Positions 1 to 4,862 of a stretch of 5,217 nucleotides of DNA are shown here, piece after piece (the stretch's first letter is position 1; each line of letters opens with the position of its first letter). The notes beneath the pieces were generated by a model that saw only the letters and a list, made by a program, of their open reading frames with translations, searched no databases and was not told the origin of the DNA. Source of the stretch: Actinomycetes bacterium (GTDB lineage: Bacteria; Actinomycetota; Actinomycetes; Mycobacteriales; Mycobacteriaceae); the NCBI GenBank assembly GCA_023388385.1, contig JAEWGK010000027.1:1-5217 (forward strand), given 5' to 3'. The translations under genes and the position numbers were made by a program.

Positions 1-284
1 CCCCAGGAGCGGGCGACGGCGGCGGCGCGGGCGGCGACGCCGGCGGAGCCGTCCTGCAGCCCGTGGTCGACGACGGCGGCGAGGACGGGTGCTCCGCCGC
101 CCCAGGCTTCCGCGGCGACGGCGGCGAGCAGCGCCAGGGAGTCCGCCCCGCCGGAGACCCCCACCGTCACCGGCGCGCCGGAGGCCGGCCACCCCGGCAG
201 GGCTGCGCGGACACGACGGCGCAGGCGCAGCAGCGCAGGGCTGCGGCGCGGCCAGAACGGCGCGGCGGACGCGGTGTCGGTCAT
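1..284 (-). CDS. tilS: tRNA(Ile)-lysidine synthase, N-terminal part (runs off the window)
   Basis: TilS ligates lysine to C34 of the CAU-anticodon tRNA(Ile) using ATP, which changes decoding from AUG to AUA; the enzyme is cytosolic and usually essential. The first 94 codons are visible. The PP-loop ATP-pyrophosphatase motif SGGADS is at residues 44-49, followed by LALLAAV. The second family signature [10 protein letters not shown] is at residues 71-80. The catalytic remainder and C-terminal domain lie outside the window. I chose the ATG at 284 because it already gives more residues ahead of the P-loop than the M. tuberculosis protein has. This ATG has no Shine-Dalgarno, but TAGCAT lies 7 bases upstream, so it may be leaderless. 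An in-frame GTG at 329 (followed by ATG at 326) has GAGGAG 8 bases upstream and would add 15 residues; it is a serious alternative. The gene lies downstream of the amidase on the same strand. Family call is firm; start is uncertain. Confidence 0.93.
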   Translation of the reverse strand, partial: MTDTASAAPFWPRRSPALLRLRRRVRAALPGWPASGAPVTVGVSGGADSLALLAAVAAEAWGGGAPVLAAVVDHGLQDGSAGVAARAAAVARSW

Positions 285-291
285 GCCCGGG

Positions 292-297
292 ATGCTA
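292..297 (-). promoter_or_regulatory. candidate -10 element for leaderless tilS mRNA
   Basis: On the minus strand TAGCAT (fits the actinobacterial -10 pattern TANNNT) is followed by exactly 7 bases and then the ATG at 284. That spacing would put the transcription start at or next to the A of the start codon. No -35 hexamer is recognisable 16-18 bases upstream, which is common for actinobacterial promoters. The same arrangement precedes the gene at 3922. Inference from sequence only. Confidence 0.4.
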
Positions 298-337
298 GCG
301 GGGCGCCCGACGGCGCCGGACGGCATCACGGTCCCCG

Positions 338-343
338 CTCCTC
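338..343 (-). promoter_or_regulatory. possible ribosome binding site for a longer tilS
   Basis: GAGGAG on the minus strand lies 8 bases upstream of an in-frame GTG at 329, and 11 bases upstream of the adjoining ATG at 326. If used, tilS would start 24 bases after the amidase stop, consistent with translation from an operon mRNA, and the protein would gain 15 residues. It competes with the leaderless start at 284. Confidence 0.35.
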
Positions 344-353
344 GCCCGCGGCG

Positions 354-1724
354 TCAGAGGCGGTGGCGCCCCTCGTAGCCGCGCTCGAGGCCGGCGCGAG
401 CGTCGCCGACGTCGTAGGCGCCGTCGGCGATGACCTGCATCGCGGCGAGCAGCACGCGCTCCTGCGTGCGGCGGCCGACGACCTGGACCGGGGTGCGGGT
501 CAGCGGCTCCATGACGATGCCGGCCGGGAAGCCCAGCAGGTTCCACGTGGAGACGAACGGCGTGTACGTCATGTTGGACGCCATGTTCCGCACCCAGCTG
601 CGCTTGTGCCACTCGGCGGCGCGCGGCGGCTCCTTCGCCAACGCCGGGGTGATGAGCACGCCGTCGCCCGGCAGGAAGCGCTCCATCGCCGCGGCGGCGC
701 GGACGACCTGGCGGTCGGAGATCGTGGAGCGCAGCATGTCGCCGATCCGGGCGTGGACGCGGCTGCGCCCCTCCAGCCGTCCGGTCGGCCCCTCTGCGTG
801 CAGGGAGTCGGCGACGCCGGCGGTCCAGCGTGCGAGCATCGGCAGCGGGTTCAGCGGGTACGGCGCGGAGCCCTCCGACACCGGCAGACCGGCGCCGCGG
901 AAGTGGTCGGCGGCGACCTGTGCGGCCTCGACCCAGCGGGGGCCGGCGGAGATGCCGGCGATCGGCGAGGACGTGTCCAGCAGCACGGAGAAGAGCTCCG
1001 GCAGCGGCGCGTCCACCGCGTCGACGTGGCCGCCGGTCAGCTCCCGCATGAGCAGCGTCAGGTCGGCGTTGTCCTGCGCCAGGACGCCCTGGACGCTCAT
1101 GCCGTACCAGTTGTTGCCGCCGACGTTGCCCGGGACTATTCCGGGCGTGGCCTTGATCGTCGACAGCTCGCAGGCGGCGGCCGGGATGCGCAGCGACCCC
1201 ATGCCGTCGTTGCCCTGGGCGAACGGGACCATGCCCGCGGCGACGGCAGCGGCGGCCCCGCCGGAGGAGCCGCCCGGCGTGAGGCCGGGGTGGACGGGGT
1301 TGGCGGTCACGCCGCGCTGGGAGTCGGTCGTGCCCCAGCCGCAGAACTGCGGCGTCATGGTGGAGCCGACCGGGATCGCTCCGCACTCGACCAGGCGCGC
1401 GATGACCGGGTTGTCCAGCCCCGTGTTCTCCTTCACCGCGAAGGGCACCCCGGCCAGCGGCAGATCGGGCTTGCGCGGATCCGCGTCGAGGGCGCGGGCG
1501 TCCACGAGGGCTCTGTCGGCCCACACCTCCCCGAACGCCAGGATTGCACCGTTGGCCGCGCGGATGCGGGCGATGGAGGCGGCGACGGCCTCCTCGGCGG
1601 TGATCCGGCCGGAGCGGACCTCCGCCGCGATCTCGCGGGCTGGGCGGCAGCCGCCGAACCGCCGGTCCAGGCGGCTGGCGGACAGCGCATCGGCGGGGGC
1701 GGCGGGCCGGTTGGCGTCGGGCAT
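354..1724 (-). CDS. amidase signature (AS) family hydrolase, divergent active-site loop
   Basis: The product is a 456-residue cytosolic protein with no signal peptide; AS enzymes hydrolyse amide bonds through a Ser-cisSer-Lys triad. The triad is visible: K98 in [10 protein letters not shown]153 in TPGGSSGG, and S177 in [13 protein letters not shown]. The 24-residue spacing from S153 to S177 equals that of FAAH (S217/S241) and malonamidase E2 (S131/S155). [14 protein letters not shown] near the C-terminus matches the conserved NLxGxPA region. Oddities: the usual G-T-D-x-G-G-S-I-R is G-N-D-G-M-G-S-L-R, and the following C-G-x-x-G-L-K-P is C-E-L-S-T-I-K-A (residues 185-192). I start at ATG 1724 because GAGG lies 6 bases upstream; the open frame reaches 1853, but the extra 43 residues are Arg-rich and cover a likely promoter. 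The gene lies between dacB and tilS, with a 141-base gap after dacB. The substrate cannot be told from the sequence; it could equally be an acylamidase or a small-molecule amidase. Family call is firm. Confidence 0.9.
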   Translation of the reverse strand: MPDANRPAAPADALSASRLDRRFGGCRPAREIAAEVRSGRITAEEAVAASIARIRAANGAILAFGEVWADRALVDARALDADPRKPDLPLAGVPFAVKENTGLDNPVIARLVECGAIPVGSTMTPQFCGWGTTDSQRGVTANPVHPGLTPGGSSGGAAAAVAAGMVPFAQGNDGMGSLRIPAAACELSTIKATPGIVPGNVGGNNWYGMSVQGVLAQDNADLTLLMRELTGGHVDAVDAPLPELFSVLLDTSSPIAGISAGPRWVEAAQVAADHFRGAGLPVSEGSAPYPLNPLPMLARWTAGVADSLHAEGPTGRLEGRSRVHARIGDMLRSTISDRQVVRAAAAMERFLPGDGVLITPALAKEPPRAAEWHKRSWVRNMASNMTYTPFVSTWNLLGFPAGIVMEPLTRTPVQVVGRRTQERVLLAAMQVIADGAYDVGDARAGLERGYEGRHRL

Positions 1725-1730
1725 GGCGGA

Positions 1731-1734
1731 CCTC
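1731..1734 (-). promoter_or_regulatory. ribosome binding site of the amidase
   Basis: GAGG on the minus strand (context AACGAGG) sits 6 bases before the ATG at 1724. It decides this start over the longer open frame, whose ATG at 1853 lies among the dacB 3' hairpins. Confidence 0.7.
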
Positions 1735-1774
1735 GTTCGTGTCGGTCGGGCGCGGCGGCGCGATGTCGTCGGTG

Positions 1775-1803
1775 CCCCTACACGATATCCATTTCGTTTC
1801 CAA
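1775..1803 (-). promoter_or_regulatory. candidate amidase promoter in an AT-rich pocket
   Basis: On the minus strand TTGGAA (1803-1798, 4 of 6 to TTGACA) is separated by 17 bases from TAGGGG (1780-1775, a weak -10). TATCGT (1787-1782) is a better TANNNT match but has no -35 at proper distance. The stretch 1781-1812 is conspicuously A+T rich for this DNA. A start near 1768 would leave a leader of about 45 bases carrying the GAGG site. Exact -10 assignment is uncertain. Confidence 0.4.
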
Positions 1804-1812
1804 TCCGATTGG
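1800..1812. promoter_or_regulatory. perfect palindrome, candidate operator over the amidase -35
   Basis: CCAATC-C-GATTGG is an inverted repeat with 6-base arms and a single central base. It overlaps the candidate -35 TTGGAA, a typical place for a repressor dimer site. I do not recognise the motif as belonging to a known regulator, and no regulator gene is in the window. Confidence 0.4.
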
Positions 1813-1827
1813 GTTTCGCCGCGAAAC
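1813..1827. repeat. inverted repeat adjoining the candidate operator
   Basis: GTTTCG-CCG-CGAAAC has perfect 6-base arms and a 3-base centre, and begins on the base after the preceding palindrome. Its right arm can alternatively pair in part with CGTTTC at 1795-1800 (partner GAAACG at 1823-1828), so two mutually exclusive foldings are possible. It may be a second operator or part of the dacB mRNA 3' end. Confidence 0.4.
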
Positions 1828-1830
1828 GTC

Positions 1831-1851
1831 GCCCGGGCGCGGGTCCCGGGC
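1831..1851 (-). terminator. GC-rich hairpin downstream of dacB, possible terminator
   Basis: Perfect 7-base arms (GCCCGGG and CCCGGGC) around a 7-base centre lie 14 bases after the dacB stop. There is no T-tract on the minus strand, so intrinsic termination would be non-canonical; partial read-through into the amidase and tilS is possible. The weaker hairpin at 1813-1827 follows directly. Confidence 0.4.
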
Positions 1852-1865
1852 ACCGGGCACCGGGC
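1848..1865. repeat. short tandem repeat GGGCACC, about 2.6 copies
   Basis: GGGCACC occurs twice and then as GGGC immediately next to the dacB stop codon. The first copy shares bases with the right arm of the 1831-1851 hairpin. It is probably slippage-prone simple sequence; no function is evident. Confidence 0.6.
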
Positions 1866-3269
1866 CTAGCCCAGCGTCCGCACCGCCCCGATCGCGGAGT
1901 CGGCGCCGGCGCGGGCGCCAGCCACGTCGGCTTCGTTGGACAGCAGGGTGAAGGTCAGCACGCGGCCGCCCTCCGTGGCGACGACCCCGGCCAGCGCCGC
2001 GACGCCGTCGAGCGTGCCCGTCTTCGCCCGGACCCAGCCGGCGCCCGGGTTACCCGCGGCGTAGCGGTCCGCCAGCGTGCCGGAGACCGCGGCGACGGGC
2101 AGACCGTCGATGAGGTGGGACAGCGCGGCGCAGACCTCGCCGGCGTCGGCGTCGGAGTCCTCCGCGGGCGCGGGAGCGGTCGCATCACCCGCCGCGGCGC
2201 GCAGCACGCGGTCCAGCTGGACGGGGCGGATGCGGTTGTCCGGGCTCAGGCCGGAGACGTCCTGCAGCGAGGCGCCGCCGTCGACGAGCAGCCCATGGTC
2301 GGCGAGGACGGCCAGCACCGCATCGGCGGCGCCGCGGAACGTGGCGGGCCGCCCGGTGGCCGCCGCGACCTCTCGGCCGATCTGCTCCGCCATGACGTTG
2401 TCGGAATGAACCAGCATGTCGTTGACGCGGGTGATGAGCGGCGCGGAGCGGACCTCCCCCAGCACCTGCGCGTCGGCGGCCGGGGCCTGCTGGGCGGCGG
2501 CAACGCGCGCCCCGCCGAGCTGCCCCGCCAGGACCCGCCCGGCGTCGAGCGCCGGCGTCGCGCTGCGGGGCAGGGCGTCGGGCGCGGCACGGCCGGCATC
2601 GACGGCGACCGGCTCGATGGGTGTGATGTACCCGTCCTCGAGGCCCATGCGGTCCCAGGACGGGTGGAAGGTGTCCGCGGCGCCGGACATGTCGACGAGG
2701 ACCGTCGTCACGCGCTGCCCGCCGAGCGCCCGGGAGACCTGGTCCGCAAGATCCTGCATCGACGCCGCGCTGGTGTAGGCGCCGTCGCCGGAGGCCGACA
2801 GCGTCTCGTCGCCGGTGCCCTGCAGGACGACCTCGCCGGGCCGTGCGCCCGCGAGGACGCGGGTCGGCTGGGTCTGCTCCGGGTCGAGCGCGAGCAGGGC
2901 CGCGGCTGCGGTGAGGATCTTCGTCGTCGACGCCGGGGTCGCCGGGGTCTGCGCGCCGCCGTCCCACAGCACCTGCCCGGTCGCCGCGTCGCTGACGACG
3001 CCGACCGTGTTCCCCATGCCGGGCCCAGCCACCGCGGGATCGAGAATGGCGGCGACCTCACCGGGCAACTCCGGGGGCACGTCCACGCCGTCGCCGTCGT
3101 CGGCGTCCTCGGCCGGACCGAGCGCGACGAGCGGCTCGGGCGCGGCGGCGACCGCGGGGGCGGGGGCGACCTCGACGCCGAAGGCGGCGCGGAGCCCGAG
3201 GAGCACCACGAGCCCCACGACCACGGCGAACGCCACGATCGACGCCACCCACGCGATAGTCCGCCTCAT
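1866..3269 (-). CDS. dacB: D-alanyl-D-alanine carboxypeptidase / endopeptidase, PBP4 type (peptidase S13)
   Basis: The enzyme trims the terminal D-Ala of peptidoglycan stem peptides, or cleaves D-Ala cross-links, outside the membrane. The product has 467 residues, close to E. coli DacB and M. tuberculosis Rv3627c. Residues about 5-26 form one hydrophobic segment (signal anchor or uncleaved signal) after MRR, followed by an Ala/Pro/acidic linker to about residue 70. All three penicillin-binding motifs are present: STTK at 114-117 (S114 nucleophile), SDN at 289-291, and KTG at 416-418 in [11 protein letters not shown]. The long insert between SxxK and SxN is typical of S13 enzymes. The start ATG has GGAGG 5 bases upstream. 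The gene is divergent from ppa across 120 bases, the arrangement known in mycobacteria and corynebacteria. Hairpins follow the stop. Family call is firm; the balance of carboxypeptidase and endopeptidase activity is not readable from the sequence. Confidence 0.95.
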   Translation of the reverse strand: MRRTIAWVASIVAFAVVVGLVVLLGLRAAFGVEVAPAPAVAAAPEPLVALGPAEDADDGDGVDVPPELPGEVAAILDPAVAGPGMGNTVGVVSDAATGQVLWDGGAQTPATPASTTKILTAAAALLALDPEQTQPTRVLAGARPGEVVLQGTGDETLSASGDGAYTSAASMQDLADQVSRALGGQRVTTVLVDMSGAADTFHPSWDRMGLEDGYITPIEPVAVDAGRAAPDALPRSATPALDAGRVLAGQLGGARVAAAQQAPAADAQVLGEVRSAPLITRVNDMLVHSDNVMAEQIGREVAAATGRPATFRGAADAVLAVLADHGLLVDGGASLQDVSGLSPDNRIRPVQLDRVLRAAAGDATAPAPAEDSDADAGEVCAALSHLIDGLPVAAVSGTLADRYAAGNPGAGWVRAKTGTLDGVAALAGVVATEGGRVLTFTLLSNEADVAGARAGADSAIGAVRTLG

Positions 3270-3273
3270 CCCG

Positions 3274-3279
3274 TCCTCC
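3274..3279 (-). promoter_or_regulatory. ribosome binding site of dacB
   Basis: GGAGGA on the minus strand lies 4 bases before the ATG at 3269, a strong match that fixes the dacB start. Confidence 0.75.
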
Positions 3280-3305
3280 GTTCACCCGGGTCCCGTCCAC
3301 TGCTT

Positions 3306-3311
3306 TACGAT
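3306..3311 (+). promoter_or_regulatory. candidate -10 of the ppa promoter
   Basis: TACGAT fits TANNNT and lies in the only A+T-richer stretch of the 120-base divergent gap. TTCACC at 3281-3286 is a poor, 19-base-distant -35. A start near 3318 would give a leader of about 70 bases. Tentative. Confidence 0.35.
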
Positions 3312-3315
3312 GGAC

Positions 3316-3321
3316 ACTGTA
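3316..3321 (-). promoter_or_regulatory. candidate -10 of the dacB promoter
   Basis: TACAGT on the minus strand fits the corynebacterial -10 pattern TANANT. It would start a transcript near 3309 with a leader of about 40 bases carrying the GGAGGA site. No clear -35 is seen. It lies 4 bases from the opposing TACGAT, so the two promoters would overlap face to face and their polymerases would compete. Confidence 0.35.
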
Positions 3322-3378
3322 TGCGCCCCGGCGTCGACCGACGACGCGGGCGCGCACGGAACACACCGACACGAGACG

Positions 3379-3384
3379 AAGGAG
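3379..3384 (+). promoter_or_regulatory. ribosome binding site of ppa
   Basis: AAGGAG lies 5 bases before the GTG at 3390. It supports this GTG as the start although the frame stays open for more than 3 kb upstream. Confidence 0.85.
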
Positions 3385-3389
3385 CACCC

Positions 3390-3866
3390 GTGAGCATCGA
3401 GGTCACCATCGAGATCCCGAAGGGCCAGCGCAACAAGTACGAGGTCGACCACGAGACCGGCAAGGTCTACCTGGACCGCTACCTGTTCACCCCGATGGCC
3501 TACCCCGCCGACTACGGGTTCATCGACGGCACCCTCGGCGAGGACGGCGATCCGCTGGACGCGCTCGTGATCCTGCCGGAGCCGGTCTTCCCGGGCGTCA
3601 TCGTCAAGGCCCGCCCGGTCGGCGTCTTCAAGATGACCGACGAGGCCGGCGGCGACGACAAGCTGCTCTGCGTCCTCGACGACCCGCGCTTCGACGGCTT
3701 CCAGGACTGCGAGGACATCTCCCAGTTCACCCGCGACGAGATCGAGCACTTCTTCGTCCACTACAAGGACCTGGAGCCGGGCAAGGAGGTCCAGGGCTCC
3801 GGCTGGGCCGGCAAGGACGAGGCCCAGCGCATCCTGGACGAGGCCATCGCCCGCCACGCGGAGTAG
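3390..3866 (+). CDS. ppa: inorganic pyrophosphatase, family I
   Basis: The enzyme hydrolyses pyrophosphate to two phosphates in the cytosol with Mg2+, pulling biosynthetic reactions such as tRNA charging and nucleic acid synthesis forward. The product has 158 residues, the usual actinobacterial length, starting at GTG ([12 protein letters not shown]). Metal-binding acidic residues are in place: D52, D54 and D57 in EDGDPLDAL, and D84 and D89 in TDEAGGDDK. Substrate-binding K16 (RNKYE), R30 (LDRYL) and Y42 (ADYGF) are also present, and [13 protein letters not shown] lies near the C-terminus. H21, an active-site histidine described in the M. tuberculosis enzyme, is kept, but the partner position 86 is Ala. 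The sequence reads very close to what I remember of C. glutamicum Ppa. It is divergent from dacB; the membrane protein gene follows 55 bases downstream. Frame openness upstream of the GTG is a high-GC artefact. Confidence 0.98.
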   Translation: MSIEVTIEIPKGQRNKYEVDHETGKVYLDRYLFTPMAYPADYGFIDGTLGEDGDPLDALVILPEPVFPGVIVKARPVGVFKMTDEAGGDDKLLCVLDDPRFDGFQDCEDISQFTRDEIEHFFVHYKDLEPGKEVQGSGWAGKDEAQRILDEAIARHAE

Positions 3867-3908
3867 CCCGCACCGCGCGGCGCCCTCGCACCCGGGAACG
3901 GCCCGGCC

Positions 3909-3914
3909 TATCAT
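3909..3914 (+). promoter_or_regulatory. candidate -10 element for a leaderless mRNA of the CPBP gene
   Basis: TATCAT (TANNNT) is followed by exactly 7 bases and then the ATG at 3922. No Shine-Dalgarno is convincing (only CCGGGGA). This is the spacing expected if transcription starts at the A of ATG. No -35 is recognisable. It would let the gene be expressed apart from ppa. Confidence 0.45.
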
Positions 3915-3921
3915 CCGGGGA

Positions 3922-4794
3922 ATGTCCGCCACCCCGATCGCCCGCGCCGACGGCAACCACCCGCGCCCCCCACGCAGCCTGAGCCGCCTGCGCAGCCTCC
4001 CGACGACCGCGAAGGTCGCCGTCGTCATCGCCGTGTACCTGTCGATCTACGGCGTCGGCCTGGCGATCCTCCATTCCCGGGGGTACGGGGTCCGCGACCA
4101 CCGGATGCTCGTCGTGGGCCTGCCGCTGCTGCTCGTGCTCACGCTGTTCGGATGGTTCATCCAGCGCGGCACGTGGCGGCGCGAATCGGCGTGGCCGACC
4201 GGGGACGGGGACCCGATGGGCGCGATGAACCGCGTGACGACGTGGTCCCTGCGCATCCTCTTCATCGCCGGCATCGCTGTGTTCCCGCTGACGTGGTTCG
4301 AGGAGATCGTCCGCGGCCGTTTCTCCCCCACGCTCGTCTTCGCCGCCGCCACGGCCATCCTCGCGGCCTTCGCGGAGGAGTCGGTGCTGCGCCGCTGGGT
4401 CCTCGACCGCGCGCTCAACGGCCCCATCGGCCCCGAGTGCGCGGGCCGCACGGCCGCCATCACCGGCATGTCCGTCGCCGGTTCGATGCTGGTGCACCTG
4501 GTCGCCATCGCGGGCGGCGCCCCCGTGCCGGCCGCCGTCGCGCTGGCCCTCACGGCGGCATTCGCGGCAATCGCGTCGGCGGCGATCTACCTGACGACGC
4601 CGAGCTTCGGCTCCCTCGTCGCCTGGCACTCCGCCCGCAACTACCTGGGCACGGGCGTCGGCGCGGGCACGCTCATCACGGGGCAGGTGGCCAACGCCGC
4701 GCTGCAGCTGTCGCTCATCGGGGCGCTCGGCGGGCTGCTCTGGTGGGCGCTGGCCGTGCGCGGCCCGCTGAAGAAGGAGCCCCCGCTGGTCTGA
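3922..4794 (+). CDS. polytopic membrane protein, divergent CPBP (Abi/Rce1-like) intramembrane protease family
   Basis: The product has 290 residues: a basic, Pro-rich cytosolic N-terminus (1-29), then about 7-8 hydrophobic segments near residues 31-50, 62-81, 108-126, 136-151, 177-199, 202-224, 231-252 and 258-279. CPBP glutamic-type proteases carry three motifs. Motif 1 EExxxR is visible as EESVLR (E152, E153, R157), but R158 replaces the usual Gly after it. Motif 2 FxxxH is S188-M-L-V-H192, so His is kept and Phe is lost. Motif 3 HxxxN is H236-S-A-R-N240. The catalytic Glu and both His are therefore present, and activity is possible. Family members process prenylated or peptide substrates, or protect bacteriocin producers; the role here is unknown. 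It sits 55 bases after ppa with its own candidate -10, and converges with the ABC ATPase gene. ATG 3922 is chosen as the first start after ppa. It could instead be an inactive relative. Confidence 0.72.
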   Translation: MSATPIARADGNHPRPPRSLSRLRSLPTTAKVAVVIAVYLSIYGVGLAILHSRGYGVRDHRMLVVGLPLLLVLTLFGWFIQRGTWRRESAWPTGDGDPMGAMNRVTTWSLRILFIAGIAVFPLTWFEEIVRGRFSPTLVFAAATAILAAFAEESVLRRWVLDRALNGPIGPECAGRTAAITGMSVAGSMLVHLVAIAGGAPVPAAVALALTAAFAAIASAAIYLTTPSFGSLVAWHSARNYLGTGVGAGTLITGQVANAALQLSLIGALGGLLWWALAVRGPLKKEPPLV

Positions 4795-4801
4795 TCCGCG
4801 T

Positions 4802-4833
4802 CGGGGCCCGGGCCGATGCCGGCCCGGGCCCCG
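4802..4833. terminator. strong bidirectional hairpin between convergent genes
   Basis: A perfect 14-base-pair stem (left arm 4802-4815, right arm 4820-4833) closes a 4-base loop ATGC. Beyond one T-T mismatch (4801/4834), two more G-C pairs can form (4800/4835 and 4799/4836). All stem pairs are G-C. There is no T-tract on either side, so this is an L-shaped or I-shaped terminator of the kind common in actinobacteria. It starts 7 bases after the CPBP stop and also serves the minus-strand ABC gene. Confidence 0.75.
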
Positions 4834-4839
4834 TCGTCA

Positions 4840-4854
4840 CGCGCATGCCGCGCG
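4840..4854. terminator. small second hairpin in the convergent gap
   Basis: CGCGC-ATGCC-GCGCG forms a 5-base-pair stem, 8 bases before the ABC ATPase stop as read on the plus strand. On the minus strand it is the first hairpin after that gene, upstream of the stronger 14-bp stem. It may help termination, but it could be chance in GC-rich DNA. Confidence 0.3.
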
Positions 4855-4862
4855 CGGGGGCG

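Noticed and set aside
1725..1853. Longer amidase starting at the ATG at 1853 (43 extra residues)
   Set aside because: The extension is Arg-rich, spans the dyad cluster and AT-rich pocket, and the ATG at 1853 has no ribosome binding site, whereas ATG 1724 has GAGG at 6 bases.
295..1860. 521-residue minus-strand open frame overlapping the amidase in another frame
   Set aside because: It is Arg/Pro-rich low-complexity sequence, while the overlapping frame carries the complete amidase triad and an RBS.
430..1869. 479-residue plus-strand open frame antisense to the amidase
   Set aside because: No domain or ribosome binding site; composition is that of a reverse-strand shadow.
63..3389. Frame of ppa stays open for about 3.3 kb upstream, as if a 1267-residue fusion protein
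   Set aside because: The extension is antisense to the amidase and dacB, is Arg/Gly/Ala rich with no recognisable domain, and ppa has its own AAGGAG and GTG. It is a high-GC shadow of the codon pattern on the other strand.
3894..3899. GGGAAC as an ECF-sigma -35 for the CPBP gene
   Set aside because: No GTT-type -10 lies 16-18 bases downstream, and the distance to TATCAT is only 9 bases.
3892..3906. CCGGG-AACGG-CCCGG hairpin after ppa as a terminator
   Set aside because: Only 5 pairs, no T-tract, and such short GC stems are frequent by chance here; it also abuts the candidate -10 of the next gene.
3282..4028. 248-residue minus-strand open frame antisense to ppa with Leu/Val-rich content
   Set aside because: It mirrors the ppa codons and overlaps the dacB-ppa promoter gap; it shows no family motif and no start signal.
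3727..4629. 300-residue minus-strand open frame antisense to the CPBP gene
   Set aside because: Arg/Asp/Gly-rich shadow; the opposite strand encodes clear transmembrane segments and CPBP motifs.
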